From Klebsiella pneumoniae (lineage in GTDB: Bacteria > Pseudomonadota > Gammaproteobacteria > Ga0077536): a stretch of DNA of 18,635 nucleotides. Under the pieces are notes generated by a model. The model made no database searches. It had not been told where the DNA came from and saw nothing but the letters and a program-made list of their open reading frames with translations. Numbering within the stretch: position 1 is the stretch's first letter; every line of letters begins with the position of its first letter. The stretch spans positions 1 to 18,635 of the forward strand of contig CAMCBY010000023.1 of the NCBI GenBank assembly GCA_945873015.1. Direction: 5' to 3'. A program made the position numbers and the translations under genes. Of the stretch, positions 7,225-13,980 are shown piece by piece.

Positions 7225-7758
7225 ATGTCTAGAGTCGGGAAAATGCCGATTCCGTTGCCGTCCGGGGTCGAAGTGACGATCGCGGGGCAATCGGTCAGCG
7301 TCAAGGGTGCGAAAGGCACGATGGAACATGTTGTGCACGTCCTGGTGTCGGTGGCGTTGGAGGACGGCGTGTTAAACGTGTCCGCCAATAACGCGAGCCA
7401 GGCTTCCAACGCACTGTCGGGTACCACGCGCGCGCTGTTGAACAACATGGTCACGGGCGTGTCAGCCGGTTTCACGCGCAAGCTCGAAATCGTCGGCGTG
7501 GGTTATCGCGCGCAGGTCCAGGGTCAGAAACTCAACCTGTCGCTCGGCTACTCCCATCCGGTTGAATACGCGATTCCGGAAGGCATAACCATCGAAACCC
7601 CGACCCAAACCGAAATTCTGGTCAAGGGCGTCGATAAGCAGCAGGTTGGTCAGGTCGCGGCTAACATTCGCGCCTACCGCAGACCCGAACCCTACAAAGG
7701 CAAGGGTGTTCGCTACGGCGGCGAAGTCATCGTCAAGAAAGAAGCGAAGAAGAGTTAA
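7225..7758 (+). CDS. rplF: 50S ribosomal protein L6
   Basis: The 177-residue product is L6. It opens SRVGKMPIPLPSGVEVTIAG; the two repeated domains of the family can be followed, the second beginning around residue 83 with RKLEIVGVGYRAQVQGQKL. The C-terminal signature NIRAYRRPEPYKGKGVRY is complete. L6 lies near the sarcin-ricin loop and the factor-binding site. Its ATG follows rpsH by 12 bases. The gene ends three bases before rplR. Confidence 0.98.
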   Translation: MSRVGKMPIPLPSGVEVTIAGQSVSVKGAKGTMEHVVHVLVSVALEDGVLNVSANNASQASNALSGTTRALLNNMVTGVSAGFTRKLEIVGVGYRAQVQGQKLNLSLGYSHPVEYAIPEGITIETPTQTEILVKGVDKQQVGQVAANIRAYRRPEPYKGKGVRYGGEVIVKKEAKKS

Positions 7759-7761
7759 GTC

Positions 7762-8121
7762 ATGGCCAGTGAGAAAAAAGAATCGCGCCTGCGCCGCGCG
7801 CGCAAGGCCCGCGCCAAGATTCGCGAACTGCGTGCCGTGCGCCTGTGTATCAATCGCACACCGCGCCATATCTATGCACAGATCATCGCCCCCGAGGGCA
7901 ATGCTGTGCTGGTCACGGCGTCGACGGTGGAGAAGGACTTCCGTGCCACGGGCGAACACGGTGGCAACATCGCGGCGGCAGTTTCAGTAGGCAAACTCAT
8001 TGCCGAGCGCGCAGTGGCGGCCGGCATCGCCGAGGTGGCGTTCGACCGCTCCGGTTTCAAATATCACGGCCGCGTCAAGGCCTTGGCCGACGCTGCCCGT
8101 GAAGGCGGCCTGAAGTTCTAG
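7762..8121 (+). CDS. rplR: 50S ribosomal protein L18
   Basis: This 119-residue protein is L18. The basic N-terminus (SRLRRARKARAKIREL) and the core motifs RLCINRTPRHIYAQII and VAAGIAEVAFDRSGFKYHGR are present, ending AREGGLKF. L18 binds 5S rRNA and links it to the 50S body. Only three bases separate it from rplF, and the end of rplF (GAAGAAG) provides the ribosome binding site, so the two are probably translationally coupled. Confidence 0.98.
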   Translation: MASEKKESRLRRARKARAKIRELRAVRLCINRTPRHIYAQIIAPEGNAVLVTASTVEKDFRATGEHGGNIAAAVSVGKLIAERAVAAGIAEVAFDRSGFKYHGRVKALADAAREGGLKF

Positions 8122-8132
8122 GAGTTGGAAGA

Positions 8133-8648
8133 ATGAGCGTTAGTCACAATCAGAGCAGCTCCGATAACAACGAAGGCTATCTGGAAAAGCTGATTTCGGT
8201 AAACCGGGTCGCCAAAGTGGTGAAGGGTGGCCGGATCTTCGGTTTCTCAGCGCTGGTGGTCGTTGGTGATGGTGCAGGACGAGTCGGTTTCGGTCGTGGC
8301 AAGGCGCGCGAAGTGCCGGTTGCGATTCAGAAGGCGATGGAGAACGCGCGTAAGAACATGAATCGCGTGGCGCTCAATGGCTCAACCCTGCAGTACCCGT
8401 TGATGGGTGAGCACGGCGCCGCCAAGGTCTACATGCAGCCTGCTTCGGAAGGTACTGGCATTATCGCCGGCGGCGCTATGCGTGCAGTGTTTGAAGTGTT
8501 GGGCGTGCATAACGTTCTCGCAAAGTGCATTGGCACCAGCAACCCGATCAATGTCGTGCGTGCCACTATCAACGGCTTGAAAGGCATGGCGTCCCCCGAC
8601 CAGATGGCCGCCAAGCGCGGCATGTCGGTCGAACAGATTCGAGGGTAA
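8133..8648 (+). CDS. rpsE: 30S ribosomal protein S5
   Basis: The 171-residue product is S5. The double-stranded RNA-binding N-terminal domain shows LISVNRVAKVVKGGRIFGFS and GDGAGRVGFGRGKAREVP at about residues 20-70; the C-terminal domain has AGGAMRAVFEVLGVHNVLAK and the SNPINVVRAT stretch. S5 forms part of the mRNA entry channel and affects decoding accuracy; loop changes cause spectinomycin resistance in E. coli. Nothing unusual is seen in the loop. Its TAA shares one base with the ATG of rpmD (TAATG at 8646-8650). Confidence 0.98.
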   Translation: MSVSHNQSSSDNNEGYLEKLISVNRVAKVVKGGRIFGFSALVVVGDGAGRVGFGRGKAREVPVAIQKAMENARKNMNRVALNGSTLQYPLMGEHGAAKVYMQPASEGTGIIAGGAMRAVFEVLGVHNVLAKCIGTSNPINVVRATINGLKGMASPDQMAAKRGMSVEQIRG

Positions 8649-8836
8649 TGAACGTGGCCAAGCAGTTGAACGTCACTCTGTGCAAAAGCTTGAATGGTCG
8701 CTTACCCGACCATAAGGCCTGTGCCAGCGGTCTCGGTCTGCGCCGCATGTGGCAGACGGTTTCAGTCGCGGATACGCCGGAGAACCGCGGCATGATCAAC
8801 AAGATCTACTACATGGTTCAGGTCCAGGAGCAGTAA
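8648..8836 (+). CDS. rpmD: 50S ribosomal protein L30
   Basis: The protein is 62 residues from the ATG at 8648. Longer upstream starts in this frame lie inside rpsE and are rejected, since L30 proteins are about 60 residues and begin here. It has KQLNVTLCKSLNGRL, then GLGLRRMWQTVSVADTPENRGMI, and ends with the strand YYMVQVQEQ, all typical. L30 is a small two-domain protein of the 50S back side. The TAATG overlap with rpsE suggests termination-reinitiation coupling. Confidence 0.95.
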   Translation: MNVAKQLNVTLCKSLNGRLPDHKACASGLGLRRMWQTVSVADTPENRGMINKIYYMVQVQEQ

Positions 8837-8839
8837 ATC

Positions 8840-9274
8840 ATGCGTCTTAATACGTTAAAGCCGGCGGCGGGCGCCAAGAAGGCGCGTAAGCGTCTCGGTC
8901 GCGGCGGCGGCTCAGGCCTCGGCAAAACCGCGGGCCGTGGACACAAGGGCCAGAAATCGCGCGCGGGCGGTTACCACAAGGTCGGCTTTGAAGGCGGCCA
9001 GATGCCGTTGCAGCGTCGCCTGCCGAAATTTGGTTTTCGTTCGCTTGCACTCCGCTTCAATGACGAAGTGCGCCTGCATGAATTGAATGCCGTCGAAGCC
9101 AACCCGATAGACCTCATCGCTCTGCAGGCCGCTGGTCTGGTGCGTCACCATACCCTTACGGTGAAGGTCATTTTGTCGGGGGCCATCGACAAGGCCGTCA
9201 CGATCAAAGGCCTCGGTGTCACCAAAGGCGCGCGTGCAGCGATCGAAGCCGCTGGCGGTAAAGTGGAAGACTGA
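8840..9274 (+). CDS. rplO: 50S ribosomal protein L15
   Basis: This 144-residue protein is L15. The long glycine- and arginine-rich N-terminal extension (KRLGRGGGSGLGKTAGRGHK and on to residue about 60) threads into 23S rRNA; the globular end has the LIALQAAGL and VTKGARAAIEAAGGKVE segments. It starts three bases after rpmD and ends two bases before secY. The length is the usual one. Confidence 0.98.
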   Translation: MRLNTLKPAAGAKKARKRLGRGGGSGLGKTAGRGHKGQKSRAGGYHKVGFEGGQMPLQRRLPKFGFRSLALRFNDEVRLHELNAVEANPIDLIALQAAGLVRHHTLTVKVILSGAIDKAVTIKGLGVTKGARAAIEAAGGKVED

Positions 9275-9276
9275 GC

Positions 9277-10620
9277 GTGGCGACTGCGGCAGCAAAAATT
9301 CCAGGTGGGGTAGCAGGGCTCGGCAGGCTCACCGAGCTTCGCAGCCGTTTCCTGTTCCTGCTCGGTGCCCTGCTGGTATTCCGCATTTGCTCACACATTC
9401 CCGTGCCTGGTATCAATGCGACCGCGCTGAACGCGCTGTTCGACCAGCAGGCGGGTTCGATCCTGGACATGTTCAACATGTTCTCGGGCGGCGCACTGCA
9501 GCGTTTCTCGGTGGTTGCGCTCGGGATCATGCCGTACATCTCTGCCTCCATCATCATTCAATTGATGTCGGTGGTGAGCCCTAAGCTGGAGCAGCTTAAA
9601 AAAGAAGGCGAGTCCGGCCGTCGCAAGATTACGCAGTACACACGGTATTTCACCGTCGTGTTGGCCCTTTTCCAGGCAACCGGCGTGTCGATCATGCTGG
9701 AGCAGCAGACTGTCGCTGGAATGCACCTGGTGATTTCGCCCGGCATCGCATTCAAGATCACCTGCGTCGCGACCTTGGTGACCGGCACGCTGTTTTTGAT
9801 GTGGCTAGGCGAACAGGTCACGGAACGCGGTATTGGCAACGGCATCTCGATGATCATTTTTTCTGGCATCGTGGCGGGGCTACCCAATGCAATCGCCGGC
9901 ACGCTGGAATTGTCGCGTACCGGAGAGCTGTCGCTTCTGGTTGTGCTCGGATTGTTCGTCCTTGCGACTGCAGTGACCGGTCTGGTGGTTTTCGTGGAAC
10001 GCGCACAGCGGCGTATCACGGTGAATTACGCGAAGCAGCAGCGCGGCCGACAGACTTACGGTGGCCAATCGACTAATTTGCCGCTCAAACTGAACATGGC
10101 GGGTGTCATTCCGCCGATATTCGCCTCCAGCATCATCCTGTTTCCGGCTACAATCGCCGGCTGGTTTGCGAACGCAGAGGGAATGGATTGGCTGCGTGAC
10201 ATAAGCAGCACGTTGTCGCCGGGTCAACCACTGTATGTGATGTTGTATGCCGCGGCGATCGTCTTCTTTTCGTTTTTTTATACCGCGTTGGTATTCAATC
10301 CGAAAGAAATGGCGGACAACTTGAAGAAATCGGGAGCGTTCATCCCAGGCATAAGACCGGGTGAACAGACGGCGCGATACATAGACGGAGTGATGACGCG
10401 GCTCACGGTTGCCGGCGCCATCTACATCACGCTGGTTTGCCTGCTGCCCGAATTTCTGATTCTAGAGCTGAATGTTCCGTTCTACTTCGGTGGAACATCG
10501 CTCCTGATTATTGTGGTGGTGGTAATGGACTTCATGGCTCAGGTGCAAGCGCACTTGATGTCGCACCAATATGAGGGGCTGATGAAGAAGGCGAACCTCA
10601 AGGGTTACGGGCGCCGGTGA
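9277..10620 (+). CDS. secY: SecY, channel subunit of the Sec protein translocase
   Basis: The 447-residue product is SecY, the ten-helix membrane pore that with SecE and SecG exports unfolded proteins driven by SecA and inserts membrane proteins with SRP. Helix 1 is about residues 24-42, helix 2 about 76-100, and further segments lie near 122-142, 155-178, 186-207, 218-240, 274-296, 318-338, 372-393 and 400-420. The cytosolic loop ERAQRRITVNYAKQQRGRQ (241-259) and the loop MADNLKKSGAFIPGIRPG (345-362) contact SecA or the ribosome. The GTG start at 9277 is used; GGAAG at the end of rplO is the likely ribosome binding site. Location in the spc cluster is standard. Confidence 0.98.
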   Translation: MATAAAKIPGGVAGLGRLTELRSRFLFLLGALLVFRICSHIPVPGINATALNALFDQQAGSILDMFNMFSGGALQRFSVVALGIMPYISASIIIQLMSVVSPKLEQLKKEGESGRRKITQYTRYFTVVLALFQATGVSIMLEQQTVAGMHLVISPGIAFKITCVATLVTGTLFLMWLGEQVTERGIGNGISMIIFSGIVAGLPNAIAGTLELSRTGELSLLVVLGLFVLATAVTGLVVFVERAQRRITVNYAKQQRGRQTYGGQSTNLPLKLNMAGVIPPIFASSIILFPATIAGWFANAEGMDWLRDISSTLSPGQPLYVMLYAAAIVFFSFFYTALVFNPKEMADNLKKSGAFIPGIRPGEQTARYIDGVMTRLTVAGAIYITLVCLLPEFLILELNVPFYFGGTSLLIIVVVVMDFMAQVQAHLMSHQYEGLMKKANLKGYGRR

Positions 10621-10644
10621 AGTGCCGGACGAGAGGAATCGAAA

Positions 10645-10758
10645 ATGAAAGTGCAGGCTTCAGTCAAACGCATTTGCCGGGATTGCAGAGTTATCAAGCG
10701 CAAAGGCGTAGTGCGCGTGATCTGCAAAGATCCCCGACACAAACAACGCCAGGGTTGA
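10645..10758 (+). CDS. rpmJ: 50S ribosomal protein L36, zinc-binding form
   Basis: A 37-codon ORF starts with ATG at 10645 and ends with TGA at 10756-10758. It begins MKVQASVKRICRDCRVIKRK and ends with VICKDPRHKQRQG. Cys11, Cys14, Cys27 and His32 form the zinc site of the C+ type of L36, so ribosomes using it need zinc. L36 is the smallest 50S protein and acts late in assembly. GAGAGGAA before the ATG is a good ribosome binding site. It lies between secY and rpsM, with no infA between secY and it. Confidence 0.97.
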   Translation: MKVQASVKRICRDCRVIKRKGVVRVICKDPRHKQRQG

Positions 10759-10789
10759 ACATCGGAATGAAAGTTGAGAGGAACAGGCT

Positions 10790-11146
10790 ATGGCTCGCGT
10801 AGCTGGAGTAAACATTCCTGATCGCAAGCATGCGGTCATCGCGTTGACGTCGATCTACGGTATCGGCCGTACGCGCGCAAAGACCATTTGCGCCGAGACC
10901 GGTGTGCCGCCCGATTCGCTGATCAAGGACCTTACGGAAGGCCAGCTGGAGGCATTACGCTCCGCGGTTGGCAAGTTCCCTGTGGAAGGTGACCTGCGCC
11001 GCGAGGTCAGCATGAACATCAAGCGCCTGATGGATCTCGGTTGCTACCGCGGTGTCCGTCATCGCCGTGGCCTGCCAGTCCGCGGCCAGCGTACGCGGAC
11101 CAATGCGCGCACCCGAAAGGGCCCGCGTCGCATGGTCAAGAAGTAA
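10790..11146 (+). CDS. rpsM: 30S ribosomal protein S13
   Basis: This 118-residue protein is S13. It starts ARVAGVNIPDRKHAVIALTS and has the helix-hairpin-helix region YGIGRTRAKTICAETGV and the basic C-terminal motif RHRRGLPVRGQRTRTNARTR, which reaches tRNA in the A and P sites. S13 forms intersubunit bridges in the 30S head with S19. GAGAGGAA precedes the ATG by about eight bases. It is the first large gene of the alpha part. The 31-base gap after rpmJ is too short to hold the S4-binding pseudoknot known from E. coli, unless the fold includes the coding ends. Confidence 0.98.
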   Translation: MARVAGVNIPDRKHAVIALTSIYGIGRTRAKTICAETGVPPDSLIKDLTEGQLEALRSAVGKFPVEGDLRREVSMNIKRLMDLGCYRGVRHRRGLPVRGQRTRTNARTRKGPRRMVKK

Positions 11147-11161
11147 GGTTGGGATTCAGTT

Positions 11162-11551
11162 ATGGCACAAGCTCAGCGCAGCGTGAAGAAGAAGGTCAAG
11201 CGTACCGTCATTGACGGCGTGGCCCATATTCACGCGTCCTTCAACAACACCATCATCACTATCACCGACCGCCAAGGTAATACCCTGGCGTGGGCGACCG
11301 CTGGTGGCAGTGGCTTCCGTGGTTCACGTAAGAGCACGCCGTTCGCGGCACAGGTCGCAGCAGAAAAGCTCTCGACTGTGCGTGACGAGTACGGCATGCA
11401 GAATCTTGACGTGTTCGTGAAGGGGCCGGGGCCGGGGCGCGAGTCTGCTGTCCGCTCACTGAATTCGGCAGGCTTTAAAATTACCAACATTACCGACGTT
11501 ACGCCGATTCCACACAACGGATGTCGGCCGCCTAAGAAGCGAAGGGTGTAA
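11162..11551 (+). CDS. rpsK: 30S ribosomal protein S11
   Basis: The 129-residue product is S11. Core motifs are GVAHIHASFNNTIITITDR, AGGSGFRGSRKSTPFAAQVA and the C-terminal VTPIPHNGCRPPKKRRV. The Asn-Gly in the HNGCRP stretch is the site where an isoaspartate forms in E. coli S11. S11 lies on the 30S platform near the E site and the anti-Shine-Dalgarno end of 16S rRNA. It is followed by rpsD after four bases. Confidence 0.98.
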   Translation: MAQAQRSVKKKVKRTVIDGVAHIHASFNNTIITITDRQGNTLAWATAGGSGFRGSRKSTPFAAQVAAEKLSTVRDEYGMQNLDVFVKGPGPGRESAVRSLNSAGFKITNITDVTPIPHNGCRPPKKRRV

Positions 11552-11555
11552 GCAG

Positions 11556-12179
11556 ATGGCGCGTTACATTGGACCAAAGTGCAAGTTGAGCCGGCGTCAG
11601 GGCATGGACCTGGGGCTGAAAAGCCGCGCACGACCGATAGAAACTAAGTGCAACCTTGAAAAGCAGCCTGGCCAGCACGGTGACAACCGCGGTCGTCGCC
11701 AGTCGGACTACGCGATTCAGTTGCGGGAAAAGCAGAAGCTGCGTTTTATCTACGGCATCCTCGAGCGGCAGTTCCGCAACTACTATGCCACGGCGGCCAA
11801 ACGCAAGGGTGCCACCGGCGAGAACTTGCTCCAGTTGCTCGAATGCCGGCTGGACAACGTAGTTTACCGCATGGGTTTTGGCGTGACGCGAGCCGAATGC
11901 CGGCAGCTGGTTGGCCATAAAGCCATTCTGGTAAACGGCAAGAGCGTGAATATCCCGTCTTATCAGGTCTCGCCGAACGACGTGATTGCAGTTCGTGAGC
12001 GCTCCAAGAAGCAGGTTCGGATCGCCGACTCCTTGGCGATCGCAGAGCAACTCGGCTTCCCGGAATGGGTTGAGGTGGACTCCAAGAAGATGGAGGGACG
12101 CTTCAAGGCAGCGCCGGAACGTGCGGACCTACCCGCCGATATCAATGAATCGCTCGTCGTCGAGTTGTATTCGAAGTAA
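11556..12179 (+). CDS. rpsD: 30S ribosomal protein S4
   Basis: This 207-residue protein is S4 of the proteobacterial type: ARYIGPKCKLSRRQGMDLGL at the start, QLREKQKLRFIYGILERQF near residue 50-70, and an S4 RNA-binding domain from about 93 to 155 (CRLDNVVYRMGFGVTRAECR, then HKAILVNGKSVNIPSY). S4 starts 16S rRNA folding, lines the mRNA entry channel and affects accuracy. In E. coli it represses the alpha operon. It follows rpsK closely and precedes rpoA by 21 bases, the standard order. Confidence 0.98.
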   Translation: MARYIGPKCKLSRRQGMDLGLKSRARPIETKCNLEKQPGQHGDNRGRRQSDYAIQLREKQKLRFIYGILERQFRNYYATAAKRKGATGENLLQLLECRLDNVVYRMGFGVTRAECRQLVGHKAILVNGKSVNIPSYQVSPNDVIAVRERSKKQVRIADSLAIAEQLGFPEWVEVDSKKMEGRFKAAPERADLPADINESLVVELYSK

Positions 12180-12200
12180 TCTGTTTAAGGAGATTGCCTT

Positions 12201-13205
12201 ATGGCGTCAGCATTGAACGAGTTGTTGAAGCCGAAGATTGTCGAGGTGCAGCAGGTGGGCCCGCGCGCCGCTCGCATTACGATCGAACCCCTCAACCGGG
12301 GCTTCGGCCACACTCTTGGTAATGCTTTGCGTCGCGTACTGTTGTCATCGATGACGGGCAGCGCAATCGTTGAAGTAGAAATCGAGAACGTGCTGCACGA
12401 ATACACCACTATCGAGGGCGTGCAGGAAGATGTGACCGATATTCTGCTCAATCTCAAAGGGCTTGCGATCAACATGCATGCCCGTGACGAAGCGAGCATC
12501 ACTTTGAACCGACGCGGTCCGGGCCGAGTGACGGCGCGCGACATCGTCCTGGACCACGATATTGAGATAGTCGACCCGGACTACCATATCGCGACGCTGA
12601 GCGACAACGGCGAATTGAACATGACCTTGCGCATTGCGCGCGGTCGCGGTTACCAGCCCTCGACCGCGCGGGAAACCAGCGAGGACGCGGACCAGGCGAT
12701 CGGTCGCTTAAAGCTGGATGCGTCGTTTAGTCCGGTTCGGCGTTGCGCGTATGAAGTGTTGAGTGCGCGCGTTGAGCAGCAGACCGATCTCGACAAGCTG
12801 ATTCTGACCATTGAGACCAATGGCACGATTGACCCGGAAACTGCGGTCAAGGAAGCGGCGACAATCCTGCGAAGCCAGTTAGCTGTGTTTGTCGATATTA
12901 CGACAGATGAAAGCGAGCACGTTAAGCCCGGCCCGCAAGCGGAAGTAGACCCTATCCTGCTCCGTTCAATAGATGACCTTGAACTGACGGTGCGCTCGGC
13001 GAACTGCCTTAAAGCAGAGAGCATTTACTATATCGGTGACCTGATTCAGCGAACCGAAGTCGAACTGCTCAAGACCCCGAATCTCGGTAAGAAGTCTTTG
13101 ACAGAAATCAAAGATGTTCTCGCGGCGCGCGGGTTATCCCTTGGCATGCGTTTGGAAAATTGGCCGCCAGCCGGCCTCTACGAGGGCGAACGCGCGGCCA
13201 TCTGA
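12201..13205 (+). CDS. rpoA: DNA-directed RNA polymerase alpha subunit
   Basis: The 334-residue product is the alpha subunit, a few residues longer than the 329 of E. coli. The N-terminal dimerisation and assembly domain covers about residues 1-235, with RGFGHTLGNALRRVLLSSM at 33-51. The C-terminal domain from about 250 to 325 holds LTVRSANCLKAES, where R265, N268 and C269 match the E. coli residues that contact UP elements and activators such as CRP, and LLKTPNLGKKSLTEIKDVL. The linker between is about 15 residues. AAGGAG at 12187-12192 is the strongest ribosome binding site in the cluster and is well spaced to the ATG. Confidence 0.99.
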   Translation: MASALNELLKPKIVEVQQVGPRAARITIEPLNRGFGHTLGNALRRVLLSSMTGSAIVEVEIENVLHEYTTIEGVQEDVTDILLNLKGLAINMHARDEASITLNRRGPGRVTARDIVLDHDIEIVDPDYHIATLSDNGELNMTLRIARGRGYQPSTARETSEDADQAIGRLKLDASFSPVRRCAYEVLSARVEQQTDLDKLILTIETNGTIDPETAVKEAATILRSQLAVFVDITTDESEHVKPGPQAEVDPILLRSIDDLELTVRSANCLKAESIYYIGDLIQRTEVELLKTPNLGKKSLTEIKDVLAARGLSLGMRLENWPPAGLYEGERAAI

Positions 13206-13234
13206 CCGCGCCAGGCAAATAAGGCAGACGATTC

Positions 13235-13630
13235 ATGAGACATTCTAATAGCGGGCGCAGCCTCAGCCGCACCAGTGCCCACCGCAAAGCGATGATGCAG
13301 AACATGGCGGTGTCGCTGCTGCGTCACGAAGTAATCCGTACGACGCTACCGAAAGCCAAAGAGCTGCGTCGCGCCGCAGAGCCGCTCATCACGCTCGCTC
13401 GCACGGATTCGGTTGCAAAGCGGCGCCTGGCGTTCGACCGTCTTCGCGACCGAGAGATCGTGACCAAGCTTTTCAACGAACTGGGTCCCCGCTACCAGGA
13501 ACGCCCAGGCGGGTACCTGCGCATTCTCAAATGCGGATTCCGTGCCGGTGACAAAGCGCCAATGGCGATCGTGGAACTGGTAGACAGGCCATTAGCGGCC
13601 GACGCAGGAGAAGTGGCTACGGTTGAGTAA
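13235..13630 (+). CDS. rplQ: 50S ribosomal protein L17
   Basis: This 131-residue protein is L17. It starts MRHSNSGRSLSRTSAHRKAM and carries the usual MAVSLLRHEVIRTTLPKAKE and LGPRYQERPGGYLRILKCGF motifs. L17 lies at the 50S tunnel exit side. It is the last gene of the alpha group, and an intrinsic terminator begins 24 bases after its TAA. The length is within the range of proteobacterial L17, with a short acidic tail after VELVDRP. Confidence 0.98.
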   Translation: MRHSNSGRSLSRTSAHRKAMMQNMAVSLLRHEVIRTTLPKAKELRRAAEPLITLARTDSVAKRRLAFDRLRDREIVTKLFNELGPRYQERPGGYLRILKCGFRAGDKAPMAIVELVDRPLAADAGEVATVE

Positions 13631-13654
13631 GCCGCAGCGCATATGAGAGTATCG

Positions 13655-13677
13655 AAGCCGGGTTGACCCCGGCTTTT
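13655..13677 (+). terminator. Intrinsic terminator closing the ribosomal protein array
   Basis: AAGCCGGG (13655-13662) pairs perfectly with CCCGGCTT (13668-13675) around a five-base loop TTGAC, and the T run continues to 13677. It lies 24 bases after the rplQ stop and is the only clear terminator found in the first 13.7 kb. The T tract is short (four), so some readthrough into the kinase region is possible. Confidence 0.85.
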
Positions 13678-13920
13678 GCGTCTCCGGACTTGATGCGAAT
13701 TCGTGGGGTAGCTGGAAGGGAAGCCTCGAATTAATACAACGGCGAATATGTGCTCTTTCACTAGCGAGAACCGTAACGACTGGGCAGAGCAACAATGCAT
13801 TCAGGTGCCAGTCGACCGAAATCAAAGCAGACCGTGCATTCGCGACGCTCCGTGTCTACTGCGCGTGTGTAGGCCTCCTGCTGTGAAGGGTGATTTCAAG
13901 GGAATGGAGACTTAAGGAAA
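13678..13920. other. Intergenic stretch before the sensor kinase, no convincing gene
   Basis: Between the rplQ terminator and the small leader ORF lie about 240 bases. A 55-codon plus-strand ORF at 13748-13915 (ATG to TAA, six Cys codons) has no good ribosome binding site and no recognisable motif, so I do not call it a gene. TAATAC at 13732-13737 and GAATAT at 13744-13749 could be -10 elements, but neither has an acceptable -35 box at normal spacing. A purine-rich run at 13901-13920 provides GGAG and AAGGA for the ORF that starts at 13921. The minus-strand frames here run into the 3' end of rplQ and read as shadows. Confidence 0.5.
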
Positions 13921-13980
13921 ATGGAAGATCGAAAACCGCATTCATGCTCACGAGGTTGCATTGATTCGGTACGCAGTTAA
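13921..13980 (+). CDS. Possible 19-residue leader peptide coupled to the sensor kinase
   Basis: An ATG at 13921 opens a 19-codon ORF, MEDRKPHSCSRGCIDSVRS, ending with TAA at 13978-13980. Its stop shares one base with the kinase start in the sequence TAATG. GGAGA at 13906-13910 is about ten bases upstream, and AAGGA at 13914-13918 is closer than optimal. The kinase ATG itself has no Shine-Dalgarno-like tract in the preceding 20 bases. Therefore the kinase may depend on ribosomes that translate this ORF and reinitiate. The peptide resembles nothing I know and contains two Cys. Alternatives are chance, or a one-base change that separated an original N-terminal extension from the kinase frame. 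Confidence 0.4.
   Translation: MEDRKPHSCSRGCIDSVRS

Noticed and set aside
6412..7338. Minus-strand open frame of 308 codons opposite rplE, rpsN and rpsH
   Set aside because: It lies opposite three certain ribosomal genes and crosses their junctions; its Arg/His/Ala-rich product has no motif. Strong codon bias in highly expressed G/C-rich genes leaves such antisense frames open by chance.
2..13630. Frameshifts, truncations or inserted elements within the ribosomal array
   Set aside because: Each gene was checked for normal length, start and end motifs; all are intact and in the standard order.
13690..13749. Sigma-70 promoter for the kinase region
   Set aside because: TTGATG at 13690 could be a -35 box, and TAATAC or GAATAT could be -10 boxes, but no pair has 16-18 base spacing with good matches.
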